A stretch of DNA of 64,000 bases, taken from NCBI GenBank assembly GCA_036490715.1, contig DASXDL010000041.1:1-64000 (forward strand). Direction: 5' to 3'. Source of the DNA: FEN-1191 sp036490715. Lineage in GTDB: Bacteria; Pseudomonadota; Gammaproteobacteria; Steroidobacterales; Steroidobacteraceae. Below the pieces are notes generated by a model. That model ran no database searches, was not told the origin of the DNA, and was given only the letters and a program-made list of their open reading frames with translations. The translations under genes and the position numbers were made by a program. Position 1 is the stretch's first letter, and every line of letters starts with the position of its first letter. Shown in pieces: positions 1-7,278 of the stretch.

Positions 1-138
1 TTCCACAAAAAACTCCTCCGTCACGTAGCGTGCCGGAATCGTCACGTGCTGCTCCTTGCCCCGCGTGTCGGTAAAGCGCAGATCCGCCCACTTCACCCCT
101 CGCTCCTTGATCAGCTTCACCACATCGCTCGAACTCAT
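1..138 (-). CDS. glnA: Glutamine synthetase type I, N-terminal fragment (cut by window edge)
   Basis: The first 46 codons of a minus-strand gene that runs off the left edge. The translation begins MSSSDVVKLIKERGVKWADL and continues with RFTDTRGKEQHVTIPA, which matches the beta-grasp N-terminal domain of type I (GlnA) glutamine synthetase. The enzyme makes glutamine from glutamate, ammonia and ATP in the cytoplasm, and the catalytic residues lie outside the window. The ATG at 138 is chosen because the family starts at this point. Upstream there is a sigma54-type promoter and an NtrC-type palindrome with E. coli glnAp2-like spacing, so nitrogen control is likely. Confidence 0.93.
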   Translation of the reverse strand, partial: MSSSDVVKLIKERGVKWADLRFTDTRGKEQHVTIPARYVTEEFFVE

Positions 139-200
139 ACCGCCTCCATTGAAAACTGGTTCTTATGGATCATTGTTGGTTGCGCCGGGCCCGCATCTCT

Positions 201-215
201 GCACTGGGCATGCCA
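201..215 (-). promoter_or_regulatory. Sigma54 (RpoN) promoter for glnA
   Basis: On the minus strand the sequence TGGCATGCCCAGTGC has the invariant GG and GC pairs separated by 10 bases, as in the -24/-12 consensus TGGCAC-N5-TTGC. Transcription would start near 190, giving a leader of about 50 bases before glnA. The -12 element is GTGC rather than TTGC, a mild departure. Confidence 0.75.
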
Positions 216-286
216 AGACCCAGCCACCCAAATTGCTGGATTATTCATACGCTTAGGAAATGTCATCGCACTCCCGGCAGGTCCGC

Positions 287-303
287 TGCACTAGTATAGT
301 GCA
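287..303. promoter_or_regulatory. NtrC-binding palindrome (enhancer) upstream of glnA
   Basis: TGCACTAGTATAGTGCA fits the NtrC consensus TGCACYA-N3-TRGTGCA exactly. With flanking bases it forms 9-bp arms (285-305) around a 3-base centre. Its centre lies about 105 bp upstream of the predicted glnA start site, close to the -108 enhancer of E. coli glnAp2. Its site also lies about 150 bp upstream of the predicted glyQ start site, but that gene is not a known NtrC target. Confidence 0.8.
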
Positions 304-471
304 GCCGCTGTGGCGCTGATCCGTCTTTGTGCAAAGGCCGGCGTGAGGACGCTCCGCGACGGGGCGGCGCCGCTGCCTGTGCTCGCACGCGCGCCGCCGG
401 CGCGGGGCGCGCCGTTGCTCGGGGATGGCTCGCTTATACTCGCGCCTGCCCCGCGCCCAGCAGAATTTCCG

Positions 472-1449
472 ATGAAAACCACGCCGATCGGCATCAAGCC
501 GCGAACTTTTCAGGACCTGATCTTCCGGCTGCAGGGCTTCTGGGCCGAACGGGGCTGCGTGATCCTGCAGCCCTACGACATCGAAGTCGGCGCCGGCACC
601 TTCCACACCGCCACTTTTCTGCGCGCGATCGGTCCGGAACCCTGGAGCGCCGCGTATGCGCAGCCCTCGCGTCGGCCCACCGACGGCCGCTACGGCCAGA
701 ATCCGTTCCGGCTGCAGCACTACTACCAGTTTCAGGTCCTGATCAAACCCTCGCCGCCCGACTTTCAGGAGCTCTACCTCGACAGCCTGCGCTCACTCGG
801 CTTCGATCCGCGCGTGCACGACGTGCGCTTCGTTGAAGACAACTGGGAGTCACCGACGCTCGGCGCCTGGGGATTGGGCTGGGAGGTCTGGCTCAACGGC
901 ATGGAGATCAGCCAGTTCACCTACTTTCAGCAGGTCGGCGGCCTCGATTGCCGACCGGTCAGCGGCGAGATCACCTATGGGCTTGAGCGCCTGGCGATGT
1001 ATCTGCAGGGGGTCGAGAGCATCTACGATCTGACCTGGACCGATGGCGCGCTCGGTCGCGTGAGTTACGGCGACGTGTTTTTGCAGAATGAAGTCGAGCA
1101 GTCGACCTACAACTTCGAGCACGCCGACGTCAGCGTGCTGCAGCGTCACTTCGATGAGCACGAGCAGGCCTGCAATCAGCTGCTGACCGCCAAGCTGCCG
1201 CTACCGGCTTATGAGCAGGTGCTCAAGGCCTCGCATACCTTCAACCTGCTGGACGCGCGCCGCGCCATCTCGGTTACCGAGCGTGCCCGCTACATTCTGC
1301 GGGTGCGCACGCTGGCGCGCTCGGTGGCGCAGGCCTACTACGCCAGCCGAGAAGCGCTCGGCTTTCCGCTGCTGCGGGACGCGGGCGCCTCGGCGGCAGT
1401 GGCCGCCAGCCTGGAGGGCGCGCTAGCAGTGGACGAGGCGCGCGCATGA
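472..1449 (+). CDS. glyQ: Glycyl-tRNA synthetase alpha subunit
   Basis: Alpha chain of the bacterial alpha2-beta2 glycyl-tRNA synthetase, which charges tRNA-Gly. The 325-residue product carries the class II catalytic core, including the early motif FQDLIFRLQGFWAERGCVI, the block GAGTFHTATFLRAIGPEPW and the segment FVEDNWESPTLGAWGLGWE. The ATG at 472 is chosen because the family starts just before TFQDLI; the frame is open upstream to about 310, but that part looks non-coding. The stop overlaps the glyS start as ATGA, indicating translational coupling. It is slightly longer than E. coli GlyQ (303 aa) because of a C-terminal Ala-rich tail. Confidence 0.97.
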   Translation: MKTTPIGIKPRTFQDLIFRLQGFWAERGCVILQPYDIEVGAGTFHTATFLRAIGPEPWSAAYAQPSRRPTDGRYGQNPFRLQHYYQFQVLIKPSPPDFQELYLDSLRSLGFDPRVHDVRFVEDNWESPTLGAWGLGWEVWLNGMEISQFTYFQQVGGLDCRPVSGEITYGLERLAMYLQGVESIYDLTWTDGALGRVSYGDVFLQNEVEQSTYNFEHADVSVLQRHFDEHEQACNQLLTAKLPLPAYEQVLKASHTFNLLDARRAISVTERARYILRVRTLARSVAQAYYASREALGFPLLRDAGASAAVAASLEGALAVDEARA

Positions 1450-3569
1450 GCGCGCCGGCGGCGCGCGCGCGCATCGAACGGCGCGATCTGCTGGTCGAGC
1501 TCGGTACCGAGGAACTGCCGCCCAAGGCCCTGCGCACGCTCGAACTGGCCTTCGCCGAGGGTTTGCGCACGCGGCTTACTCAGGCTGGCCTCATCATCGC
1601 CAGCACCGAATCCTTTGCCACCCCGCGACGGCTCGCGGTCCACATCCGGCGCCTGCCGGTGCGTGCCCCCGACCAAAAGATCAAGCGTCGCGGCCCCCCG
1701 GTCAGTGCCAGCTACGATGCCGGCGGACTGCCCACCCGCGCCGCACTGGCCTTCGCGCACAGCTGCGGCGTGCCGCTCGAGAGCATCGAGCGCGAGCGCG
1801 ATGCCAAGGGCAACGAGTATCTGTCGTTCGAAGGGGTCAAGGCCGGCACCGCCACCAGCACGCTGCTGCCCGGCCTGGTGCAGCAGAGCCTGGAGGCGCT
1901 GCCGGTGCCGCGGCGCATGCGCTGGGGCAGTGGCGAGGCGCAGTTCGTGCGCCCGGTGCACTGGCTGCTGCTGCTATTCGGGCATGAGGTGCTGCCGGCG
2001 ACGCTGCTCGGCGTGGAGTCGGGCGCACGCACCTTCGGTCATCGCTTCATGGTCGGCAACAAGCCGCTGCACGTGGCCGCGCCGGGCCGCTATGCCGCGA
2101 CACTGCTCAGTCGCGGCAAGGTACTGGCCGCCTTCGAGCAACGGCGCGAGGCAATCCGCGGCCAGGTCGAGACGCTGGCCACCAGCCTTTCGGGTCGCGC
2201 CATCCTCACCGAGGCGCTGCTGGAGGAGGTCACCGCGCTGGTGGAGTGGCCGGTGGCGCTGGCCGGACAGTTCGAGCAGCGCTTTCTGTCGCTGCCGCGC
2301 GAGGTGCTGATCTCGACGCTGCAGGATCATCAGCGTTATTTCGCGGTCGAAAACGATGCTGGCCTGATGCCGTGGTTCATCGCCATCAGCAACATCGACA
2401 GTCCCGATCCGGACGTGGTCCGCAGCGGCAATGAGCGCGTGGTGCGGCCGCGGCTCGCCGACGCGGCATTTTTCTGGGAGCAGGACCGCAAGCAGCCGCT
2501 GGCCGAGCGCCGGGCCGCACTCGATGCGGTGACCTTCCATGAGAAGCTCGGTTCGCTCGGCGCGCGCACCGACCGCATTACCACCCTGGCGGTCGAGATT
2601 GCGCCACGCATTGGCGCCGATGAGCGCCAGACGCAGCGCGCCGCGCAGCTGTGCAAGTGCGACCTGCTGAGCGCGATGGTCGGAGAGTTCCCCGAGCTGC
2701 AGGGAATCATGGGACGCTACTACGCACTGGCCGACGGCGAGGCGCAGCGAGTGGCCGAGGCGCTGCGCGAGCATTACCTGCCACGCGCGGCCGGCGATGC
2801 GCTGCCGGCCTCCACGGTCGGTGACGCCGTGGCCCTGGCCGACAAGCTCGACACGCTCGCCGGCATCTTCGCCACCGGCCAGAAGCCCAGTGGCACGCGT
2901 GATCCGTTCGGGCTGCGGCGCGCGGCCATCGGCCTGCTGCGCATCGTGCTCGAGCATCGTCACGAGTTGAACCTGGTCGAGCTGATCGAGCGCGCCCTGC
3001 GGCTGCAGCCGATCCCGTTGAGTGACGAGCAGGCCGCCGCCGTCGCCATCGAGCTGTACGATTTCCTGATGGAGCGGGCGCGCGCGCAATACCTGGAGCG
3101 TGGCGGCGAGGATCGTGTCACCACCGAGATGTTCGATGCGGTGCTCGCGGCACGGCCGGTGTCGCTGCTGGACCTGGACGCACGGCTGCGCGCGCTGCCG
3201 GCCTTCGTCGCCCGCCCCGAGGGCATAAGCCTGGCCGCTGCCAACAAGCGCATCGCCAACATCCTGCGCAAATCCGGGCCGGCGTCGAGCCAGAGCGTGC
3301 GCGTCGAGCTGCTGCAGGCGGCCGCCGAGCGCGAGCTGCAGCAGGCACTCACGGCGCTGCGTACAGCGGTGAGCGCGGCGGTCGAGGCGCGCGACTATGC
3401 CCGGGCACTCGAGCTGCTGGCCGGCCTGCGCCCCAAGGTGGACGCCTTCTTCGACCAGGTGCTGGTCAACGATCCGGATGCGGCGCTGCGCGACAATCGT
3501 CTGGCGCTGCTCGCCGAGCTGCGCGCGGCGTTTGGCAGCATCGCCGATCTGTCGCGTCTGCCGGGCTGA
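1446..3569 (+). CDS. glyS: Glycyl-tRNA synthetase beta subunit
   Basis: The beta subunit (707 aa) of tetrameric glycyl-tRNA synthetase supplies tRNA recognition. The N-terminus has the family block DLLVELGTEELPPKAL, the middle carries the HD-like region with TFHEKLGSLGARTDRI and PELQGIMGRYYA, and GTRDPFGLRRAA is typical of the family. The C-terminal region (about 590-700) resembles the anticodon-binding DALR-type domain. It overlaps glyQ by 4 bases and the following acyltransferase by 1 base, so the three genes form one operon. No truncation is visible. Confidence 0.97.
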   Translation: MSAPAARARIERRDLLVELGTEELPPKALRTLELAFAEGLRTRLTQAGLIIASTESFATPRRLAVHIRRLPVRAPDQKIKRRGPPVSASYDAGGLPTRAALAFAHSCGVPLESIERERDAKGNEYLSFEGVKAGTATSTLLPGLVQQSLEALPVPRRMRWGSGEAQFVRPVHWLLLLFGHEVLPATLLGVESGARTFGHRFMVGNKPLHVAAPGRYAATLLSRGKVLAAFEQRREAIRGQVETLATSLSGRAILTEALLEEVTALVEWPVALAGQFEQRFLSLPREVLISTLQDHQRYFAVENDAGLMPWFIAISNIDSPDPDVVRSGNERVVRPRLADAAFFWEQDRKQPLAERRAALDAVTFHEKLGSLGARTDRITTLAVEIAPRIGADERQTQRAAQLCKCDLLSAMVGEFPELQGIMGRYYALADGEAQRVAEALREHYLPRAAGDALPASTVGDAVALADKLDTLAGIFATGQKPSGTRDPFGLRRAAIGLLRIVLEHRHELNLVELIERALRLQPIPLSDEQAAAVAIELYDFLMERARAQYLERGGEDRVTTEMFDAVLAARPVSLLDLDARLRALPAFVARPEGISLAAANKRIANILRKSGPASSQSVRVELLQAAAERELQQALTALRTAVSAAVEARDYARALELLAGLRPKVDAFFDQVLVNDPDAALRDNRLALLAELRAAFGSIADLSRLPG

Positions 3570-4291
3570 TGATCGGGCCGGTGCAGCGACTCGGTTCGCT
3601 GGTGTTCACGGCATTCTTTCTGCTGTGGACGTTCTTCTATGCGATCTTCTTCGTGCTGGCCTGTCTGTTGCTGCCGTTTCGTGGCCGCTTCGCGCTGGCC
3701 AGACTGTGGGCGCGCGTGATCCTGGCGGTGCTGAAGATCACCTGTCGTCTGGACTATCGGGTCGAGGGTGCCGAGCGCTTGCCGGCGGGCAATCACATTG
3801 CGCTGATCAAGCACTCCTCCAGCTGGGAGACGGTGGCGCAGGCGGTACTGCTGCCGCCGCACGTGTGGGTGCTCAAGCGCGAGCTGACCTGGATCCCGTT
3901 CGTCGGTTGGGGCATCCGCCAGCTGCACGCGATCGCGGTCGATCGCGGCGCAGGTCCGGCGGCGGTGCGCAGCGTGATCGAGCAGGGCAAGGCGCGCTTG
4001 GCCGAGGGTGAATGGATCGTGGTGTTTCCGGAAGGCACGCGCATGCCGCCCGGCGAGACGCGCCGCTACGGCGTCAGCGCGGCGCTGCTGGCGGCGGAAA
4101 CCGGCAAGCTGATCGTGCCGGTGGCGCACGACTCCGGCTACTACTGGCCGCGGCGCGGACTGTGGAAGCGCTCCGGCACGATTCGGGTGGTGATCGGCCC
4201 GCCGATCGAGGCCGCGGGACGAAATCCACGCGACATCAACGCCGAGGCGCAGTCATGGATCGAGAGCCACTCAACGCGCGCGCAAGACTAG
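3569..4291 (+). CDS. 1-acyl-sn-glycerol-3-phosphate acyltransferase family protein (PlsC-like)
   Basis: A 240-residue membrane-associated acyltransferase that probably acylates lysophosphatidic acid in phospholipid synthesis. An N-terminal hydrophobic segment (about 12-38) is followed by the catalytic box KHSSSWET (H-x4-E, a variant of the usual NH-x4-D) and the substrate-binding box VFPEGTR near residue 155. Its start ATG overlaps the glyS stop by one base. In Pseudomonas a similar acyltransferase lies between gyrB and glyS, usually with gmhB, which is absent here. The variant catalytic box means the exact acyl acceptor cannot be stated. Confidence 0.88.
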   Translation: MIGPVQRLGSLVFTAFFLLWTFFYAIFFVLACLLLPFRGRFALARLWARVILAVLKITCRLDYRVEGAERLPAGNHIALIKHSSSWETVAQAVLLPPHVWVLKRELTWIPFVGWGIRQLHAIAVDRGAGPAAVRSVIEQGKARLAEGEWIVVFPEGTRMPPGETRRYGVSAALLAAETGKLIVPVAHDSGYYWPRRGLWKRSGTIRVVIGPPIEAAGRNPRDINAEAQSWIESHSTRAQD

Positions 4292-4316
4292 ATGCGCGCG
4301 TGGAGTGGCTGCGAGC

Positions 4317-5696
4317 TCAATGTGACAACAGTTCCAGCAAACGTTCCGGCAGCTGGCTGGGATCGGGTGTGCCCCAACCCGTAGCCGGGTCCCAGCCCGG
4401 CACTGCGGCATATCCGGCCACGCCGTCCTGGAAGGCGTTATTGCCCTGGGTGATATCGCGGCCGATCAGATCGAACTGACCCGCGCCGCCGATCGCATAC
4501 AGCAGCGGATTGAGCCAGCCGAGCGGCCGACCCCGATATTGATTGAGGTCGGCGATGATTCCTGCCCACTGCGGGGCCCCTTCGCTGGTGCCACAGGCGT
4601 AGTACCAGCCCGGCTCGCCGCCGCCCGGATAGCTCGAGTAAGTGATGATGGTGGTAAAGCAGCCGCCGTTGTAGGAGATATCGGGAACTCCGCGCATGCC
4701 ACCGAGCTGCTTTTGCTGCGCACCGTGCAGCGCGAGCTTCTGATAGAGGGGCTCCGGGAACAGCTGGCTGATGCCACCGCCGCCGGCCCCAAATTCATCG
4801 TTCCACACGGTTTCGGAAAGGTACTTGCCGGAGGTGGTCAGATACAGGCTGGTGCCGCCGACCGAGGTCACATACTGCGACGTGCACGGATAATCCACCA
4901 CCGGAAAGGGGTAGAAAGTGACACCGTCGGTCTCGACATCGGCACTGCCGGTATCCCCTTCCGCACACAGCACCGTCACGCCCTGCTGTACGGCGTTGGC
5001 GTAAAACGCCTCATACTCGGCGATCACCTGCGGTCCTTGAGGACCGGCGGTGTTCTTGAACAGCGTGTTCTCGGTGGCGCTCCAGCTCTGGCTGATGATG
5101 TGCCCGAGGTGATGCTCGAGCGCGTACTGCTCGAGTTTCAGAAACTCCGGCAATCCCTGCACGCCTTCGGTCTCATCGACCGGGCTGGTCAGCAGCACGA
5201 TGTTGGCACCGGGCGCCATCGCGTGGGCCCATTCCACATCGAGCGTCACCTCGCCGGCCCAGCCGGGCTGATCCGGATATTTATTCGGATTCCACGGCAA
5301 GCTGCCGAGCGGCGCGAGCACGGTGAAGGACGGCGGATCGGGCAGCCCGTAACCCTGATCGAACACGCGCAGGTCCTCGCGGATCGTCGGGCTGCCGTAG
5401 GAGTCGATGATCACGATGGTCTGGCCAGCGCCGACCACGCCGGCGTCGATCAGGTGGTCGATGCCGTAGGCGCGCCGCATCTCCTGCGGCGAATAGCAGG
5501 TAGCCGTGCCCTGATCGGCCAGAGTCAGACCGACCGTGCGGCAAAATTCATCGGTCGGTGCAGGACCTGCCCCGGCGCGCACCAGGCCGAGAATGTGGGA
5601 GTGCGGCGCGCCCCAGGCCGAGGATGCAATGAGAGCGGCCGACACGGCGCCGATCGCCGCGATGGCGTGGCGCGACCGAAGGCTGTTACCTCGCAT
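4317..5696 (-). CDS. Secreted S53 (sedolisin) serine-carboxyl peptidase lacking a large propeptide
   Basis: A 459-residue exported peptidase with a signal peptide ending near AWGA (about residue 30). The sedolisin catalytic set is complete: E149 and D153 in GEVTLDVEW, oxyanion Asp D248 in AEGDTGSAD, and the nucleophile S371 in CGTSEGAPQWAG. The C-terminal calcium-site region (D414-I415 and GWDPATGWGTPD) is present. Family members are normally made with a pro-domain of nearly 200 residues that keeps them inactive; here only about 35 residues separate the signal peptide from the catalytic domain. The start at 5696 has a good GGGGAG ribosome site. It is convergent with the acyltransferase gene and 25 bp from it. 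Confidence 0.9.
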   Translation of the reverse strand: MRGNSLRSRHAIAAIGAVSAALIASSAWGAPHSHILGLVRAGAGPAPTDEFCRTVGLTLADQGTATCYSPQEMRRAYGIDHLIDAGVVGAGQTIVIIDSYGSPTIREDLRVFDQGYGLPDPPSFTVLAPLGSLPWNPNKYPDQPGWAGEVTLDVEWAHAMAPGANIVLLTSPVDETEGVQGLPEFLKLEQYALEHHLGHIISQSWSATENTLFKNTAGPQGPQVIAEYEAFYANAVQQGVTVLCAEGDTGSADVETDGVTFYPFPVVDYPCTSQYVTSVGGTSLYLTTSGKYLSETVWNDEFGAGGGGISQLFPEPLYQKLALHGAQQKQLGGMRGVPDISYNGGCFTTIITYSSYPGGGEPGWYYACGTSEGAPQWAGIIADLNQYRGRPLGWLNPLLYAIGGAGQFDLIGRDITQGNNAFQDGVAGYAAVPGWDPATGWGTPDPSQLPERLLELLSH

Positions 5697-5761
5697 GAGA
5701 ATCTCCCCAAGCTTGTTATTGGTTTGAACAGGGATTCTTCTCGCGCGCCATCACACCGTCA

Positions 5762-5781
5762 ACTGGCCTTGACCGGCCAGT
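5762..5781 (-). terminator. Hairpin downstream of the glutathione transferase gene
   Basis: ACTGGCC and GGCCAGT form 7-bp arms around a 6-base loop between the GST stop (5841) and the sedolisin start (5696). There is no T-run, so it is at best a weak terminator or an RNA-processing hairpin. Confidence 0.35.
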
Positions 5782-5840
5782 CGCTCCGTCGGCTCGACGT
5801 CAGCCAGATTATGTCTGCCGCAGTGCCGGAACCGACTCCC

Positions 5841-6536
5841 TCAAGCCTGGGCGCGCTGGCCGAACAGGTGCTTGCGCTCCTCCTCGGTGATCGAGCTGCG
5901 ATCGCGTTGATACGGCGCAGCCACGCCCTGATAGGTGCGCACGGTCGCCGCTCGCGCGGCGATGGTGTTAAACCAGCGCTTCAGCTGCGGGAAGTCGTCC
6001 AGGTTCTGGCCCTGCTGCTTGTACGGCACCACCCACGGATAGCAGGCGACATCGGCGATCGAGTAGGCGCCGGCGAGAAACTCCCGATCGGCCAGGCGCT
6101 CGTTCATCACGCCGAGCAGGCGGTGCACCTCGTTGGTGTAGCGCTCGATCGCGTAGCTGATCTCGGTGGGGGCGTAGACGCGAAAGTGGCCGTTCTGGCC
6201 GGCCATCGGACCTAAGCCACCGACCTGCCAGAACAGCCACTGCAGCACCTCGGCCCGACCGCGCAGGTCGGCCGGGATCAGCTTGCCGAACTTGTCGGCC
6301 AGGTACAGCAGCAGCGCACCGGATTCGAACAACGTCAGCGGCGGACCGCCGTCGGCCGGCTCGTGATCGACCAGCGCCGGAATCTTGCCGTTGGGGGAGA
6401 TCTTTCGATAGGCAGCCTTGTGCTGCTCGCCCTTGCCGATGTCCACCGGGATGAGCCGATGCGGCAGCCCGGTTTCCTCCATGAACAGCTTGAGCTTGAG
6501 GCCGTTGGGCGTGGGCCAGAAATAAACGTCGATCAT
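5841..6536 (-). CDS. Glutathione S-transferase family protein (YfcG/Ure2p-like)
   Basis: A 231-residue cytoplasmic glutathione transferase. The N-terminal thioredoxin-like domain contains FWPTPNGLKLKLFMEE and the cis-proline/glutathione segment ISPNGKIPALVD, then LFESGALLLYLADKFG. The helical C-terminal domain has GQNGHFRVYAP and FLAGAYSIADVACYPWV (N-capping box). The TPNG start and the GQ.GHF block are typical of the Nu-class YfcG-like enzymes, which use glutathione to reduce disulfides or peroxides. The ATG at 6536 has an upstream GGAGAG; an in-frame extension to 6665 looks non-coding. Confidence 0.9.
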   Translation of the reverse strand: MIDVYFWPTPNGLKLKLFMEETGLPHRLIPVDIGKGEQHKAAYRKISPNGKIPALVDHEPADGGPPLTLFESGALLLYLADKFGKLIPADLRGRAEVLQWLFWQVGGLGPMAGQNGHFRVYAPTEISYAIERYTNEVHRLLGVMNERLADREFLAGAYSIADVACYPWVVPYKQQGQNLDDFPQLKRWFNTIAARAATVRTYQGVAAPYQRDRSSITEEERKHLFGQRAQA

Positions 6537-6628
6537 GGGGCTCTCCGATGGCTTGCAGTCACTGCAGACTGCGGCCGTGCGTCGGAAAGTCAACCGGGGC
6601 CGCGCTGGGCGGCGGGACCGTAGAGGCG

Positions 6629-6654
6629 TGGGGCGGCGCCGTCGCGCCGCCCCA
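6629..6654 (-). terminator. Strong GC hairpin after the DUF3761 gene
   Basis: TGGGGCGGCG and CGCCGCCCCA are perfect 10-bp arms around a 6-base loop, 20 bases past the stop of the DUF3761 gene. No T-run follows, but position and stability suggest transcription termination or 3' end protection. Confidence 0.5.
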
Positions 6655-6674
6655 GTGCACATCAACCTGAGCTG

Positions 6675-7181
6675 TTACTGGCAGGCCTTGCCGTGATCGG
6701 GACGGTCACCCTGAGCCTTGGCCTGGGCCTCACTCATGTAGCTACCGTTCTTGGTCTTGCCGTACCAGCGGTCGGACGGGCAGTGATAGACCTTGGAGCT
6801 GGAATTCACCCACACCAGGCCGGGTCCGCCGCCCGGCGCGGCGTTGGCCGGCGGCGTGGAGCTGGACTTCGACGAGCTCGACGGTGTGCTTGACGACGTC
6901 TTGGGAACGGCCGCCGGTGCAGGCGCCGGTGCCGGTGCGGGCGCCGCGGCCGGGGCGCTGGCGGCGGCTCCGCTGGCACCGCTGTCGTCAGCGGCGTACC
7001 AGGTCTTGATGCCTTTGTGTCCGTGACAGGCACCCTTCTTGGTCGCATTGGTCCAGTAGCTGCCGTCCTTGCACAGTCCGGTGGCGCCGGCCGGTGCATC
7101 GGCCGGTGGGGCATCGGCGTAACTGGTGGCGATGAACAGCAGGCCCGCGAGCAGCGCGCCCGCCGGTAGTAGTCTCGACAT
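6675..7181 (-). CDS. Secreted DUF3761-type protein with two Cys-containing modules
   Basis: A 168-residue exported protein of unknown function. A signal peptide ends near TSYADA. The first conserved module is GLCKDGSYWTNATKKGACHG followed by HKGIKTWY, the DUF3761 signature with two cysteines. A roughly 60-residue Ala/Pro/Ser-rich linker follows. The C-terminal module has VWVNSSSKVYHC, the segment RWYGKTKNGSYMSEAQAKAQ and a final Cys. Four cysteines outside the signal peptide would allow two disulfides. The ATG at 7181 has GGGAGA upstream and a perfect TATAAT box lies about 40 bases ahead. It follows the DipZ-like gene, so disulfide handling by that protein is conceivable but unproven. Confidence 0.82.
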   Translation of the reverse strand: MSRLLPAGALLAGLLFIATSYADAPPADAPAGATGLCKDGSYWTNATKKGACHGHKGIKTWYAADDSGASGAAASAPAAAPAPAPAPAPAAVPKTSSSTPSSSSKSSSTPPANAAPGGGPGLVWVNSSSKVYHCPSDRWYGKTKNGSYMSEAQAKAQGDRPDHGKACQ

Positions 7182-7221
7182 ACATGTCTCCCAGGTGCCG
7201 CCGGGCTGGCGGCGGGCGGCG

Positions 7222-7227
7222 ATTATA
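7222..7227 (-). promoter_or_regulatory. -10 box of the DUF3761 gene promoter
   Basis: The minus strand reads TATAAT exactly. The -35 region at normal spacing (GCAGAT) is poor. The predicted leader is about 33 bases. Confidence 0.45.
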
Positions 7228-7278
7228 GCGGCGATCAGGCGACAATCTGCGTTAGCAGACCGGTCAACCGTTTCCAAT

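Larger units (their letters stand above)
139..471. other. Divergent glnA/glyQ intergenic region (333 bp)
   Basis: Non-coding region between the divergent glnA and glyQ starts. It holds the sigma54 promoter (201-215), the NtrC palindrome (287-303) and a possible glyQ -10 box TATACT at 435-440, with no convincing -35 at normal spacing. A second degenerate NtrC half-site TGTGCAAA occurs near 328-335. No small gene or RNA was recognised. Confidence 0.7.

Noticed and set aside
4539..6215. Long plus-strand open frame opposite the sedolisin and GST genes
   Set aside because: High GC keeps antisense frames open; no family features and the minus-strand proteins are recognised with full catalytic motifs.
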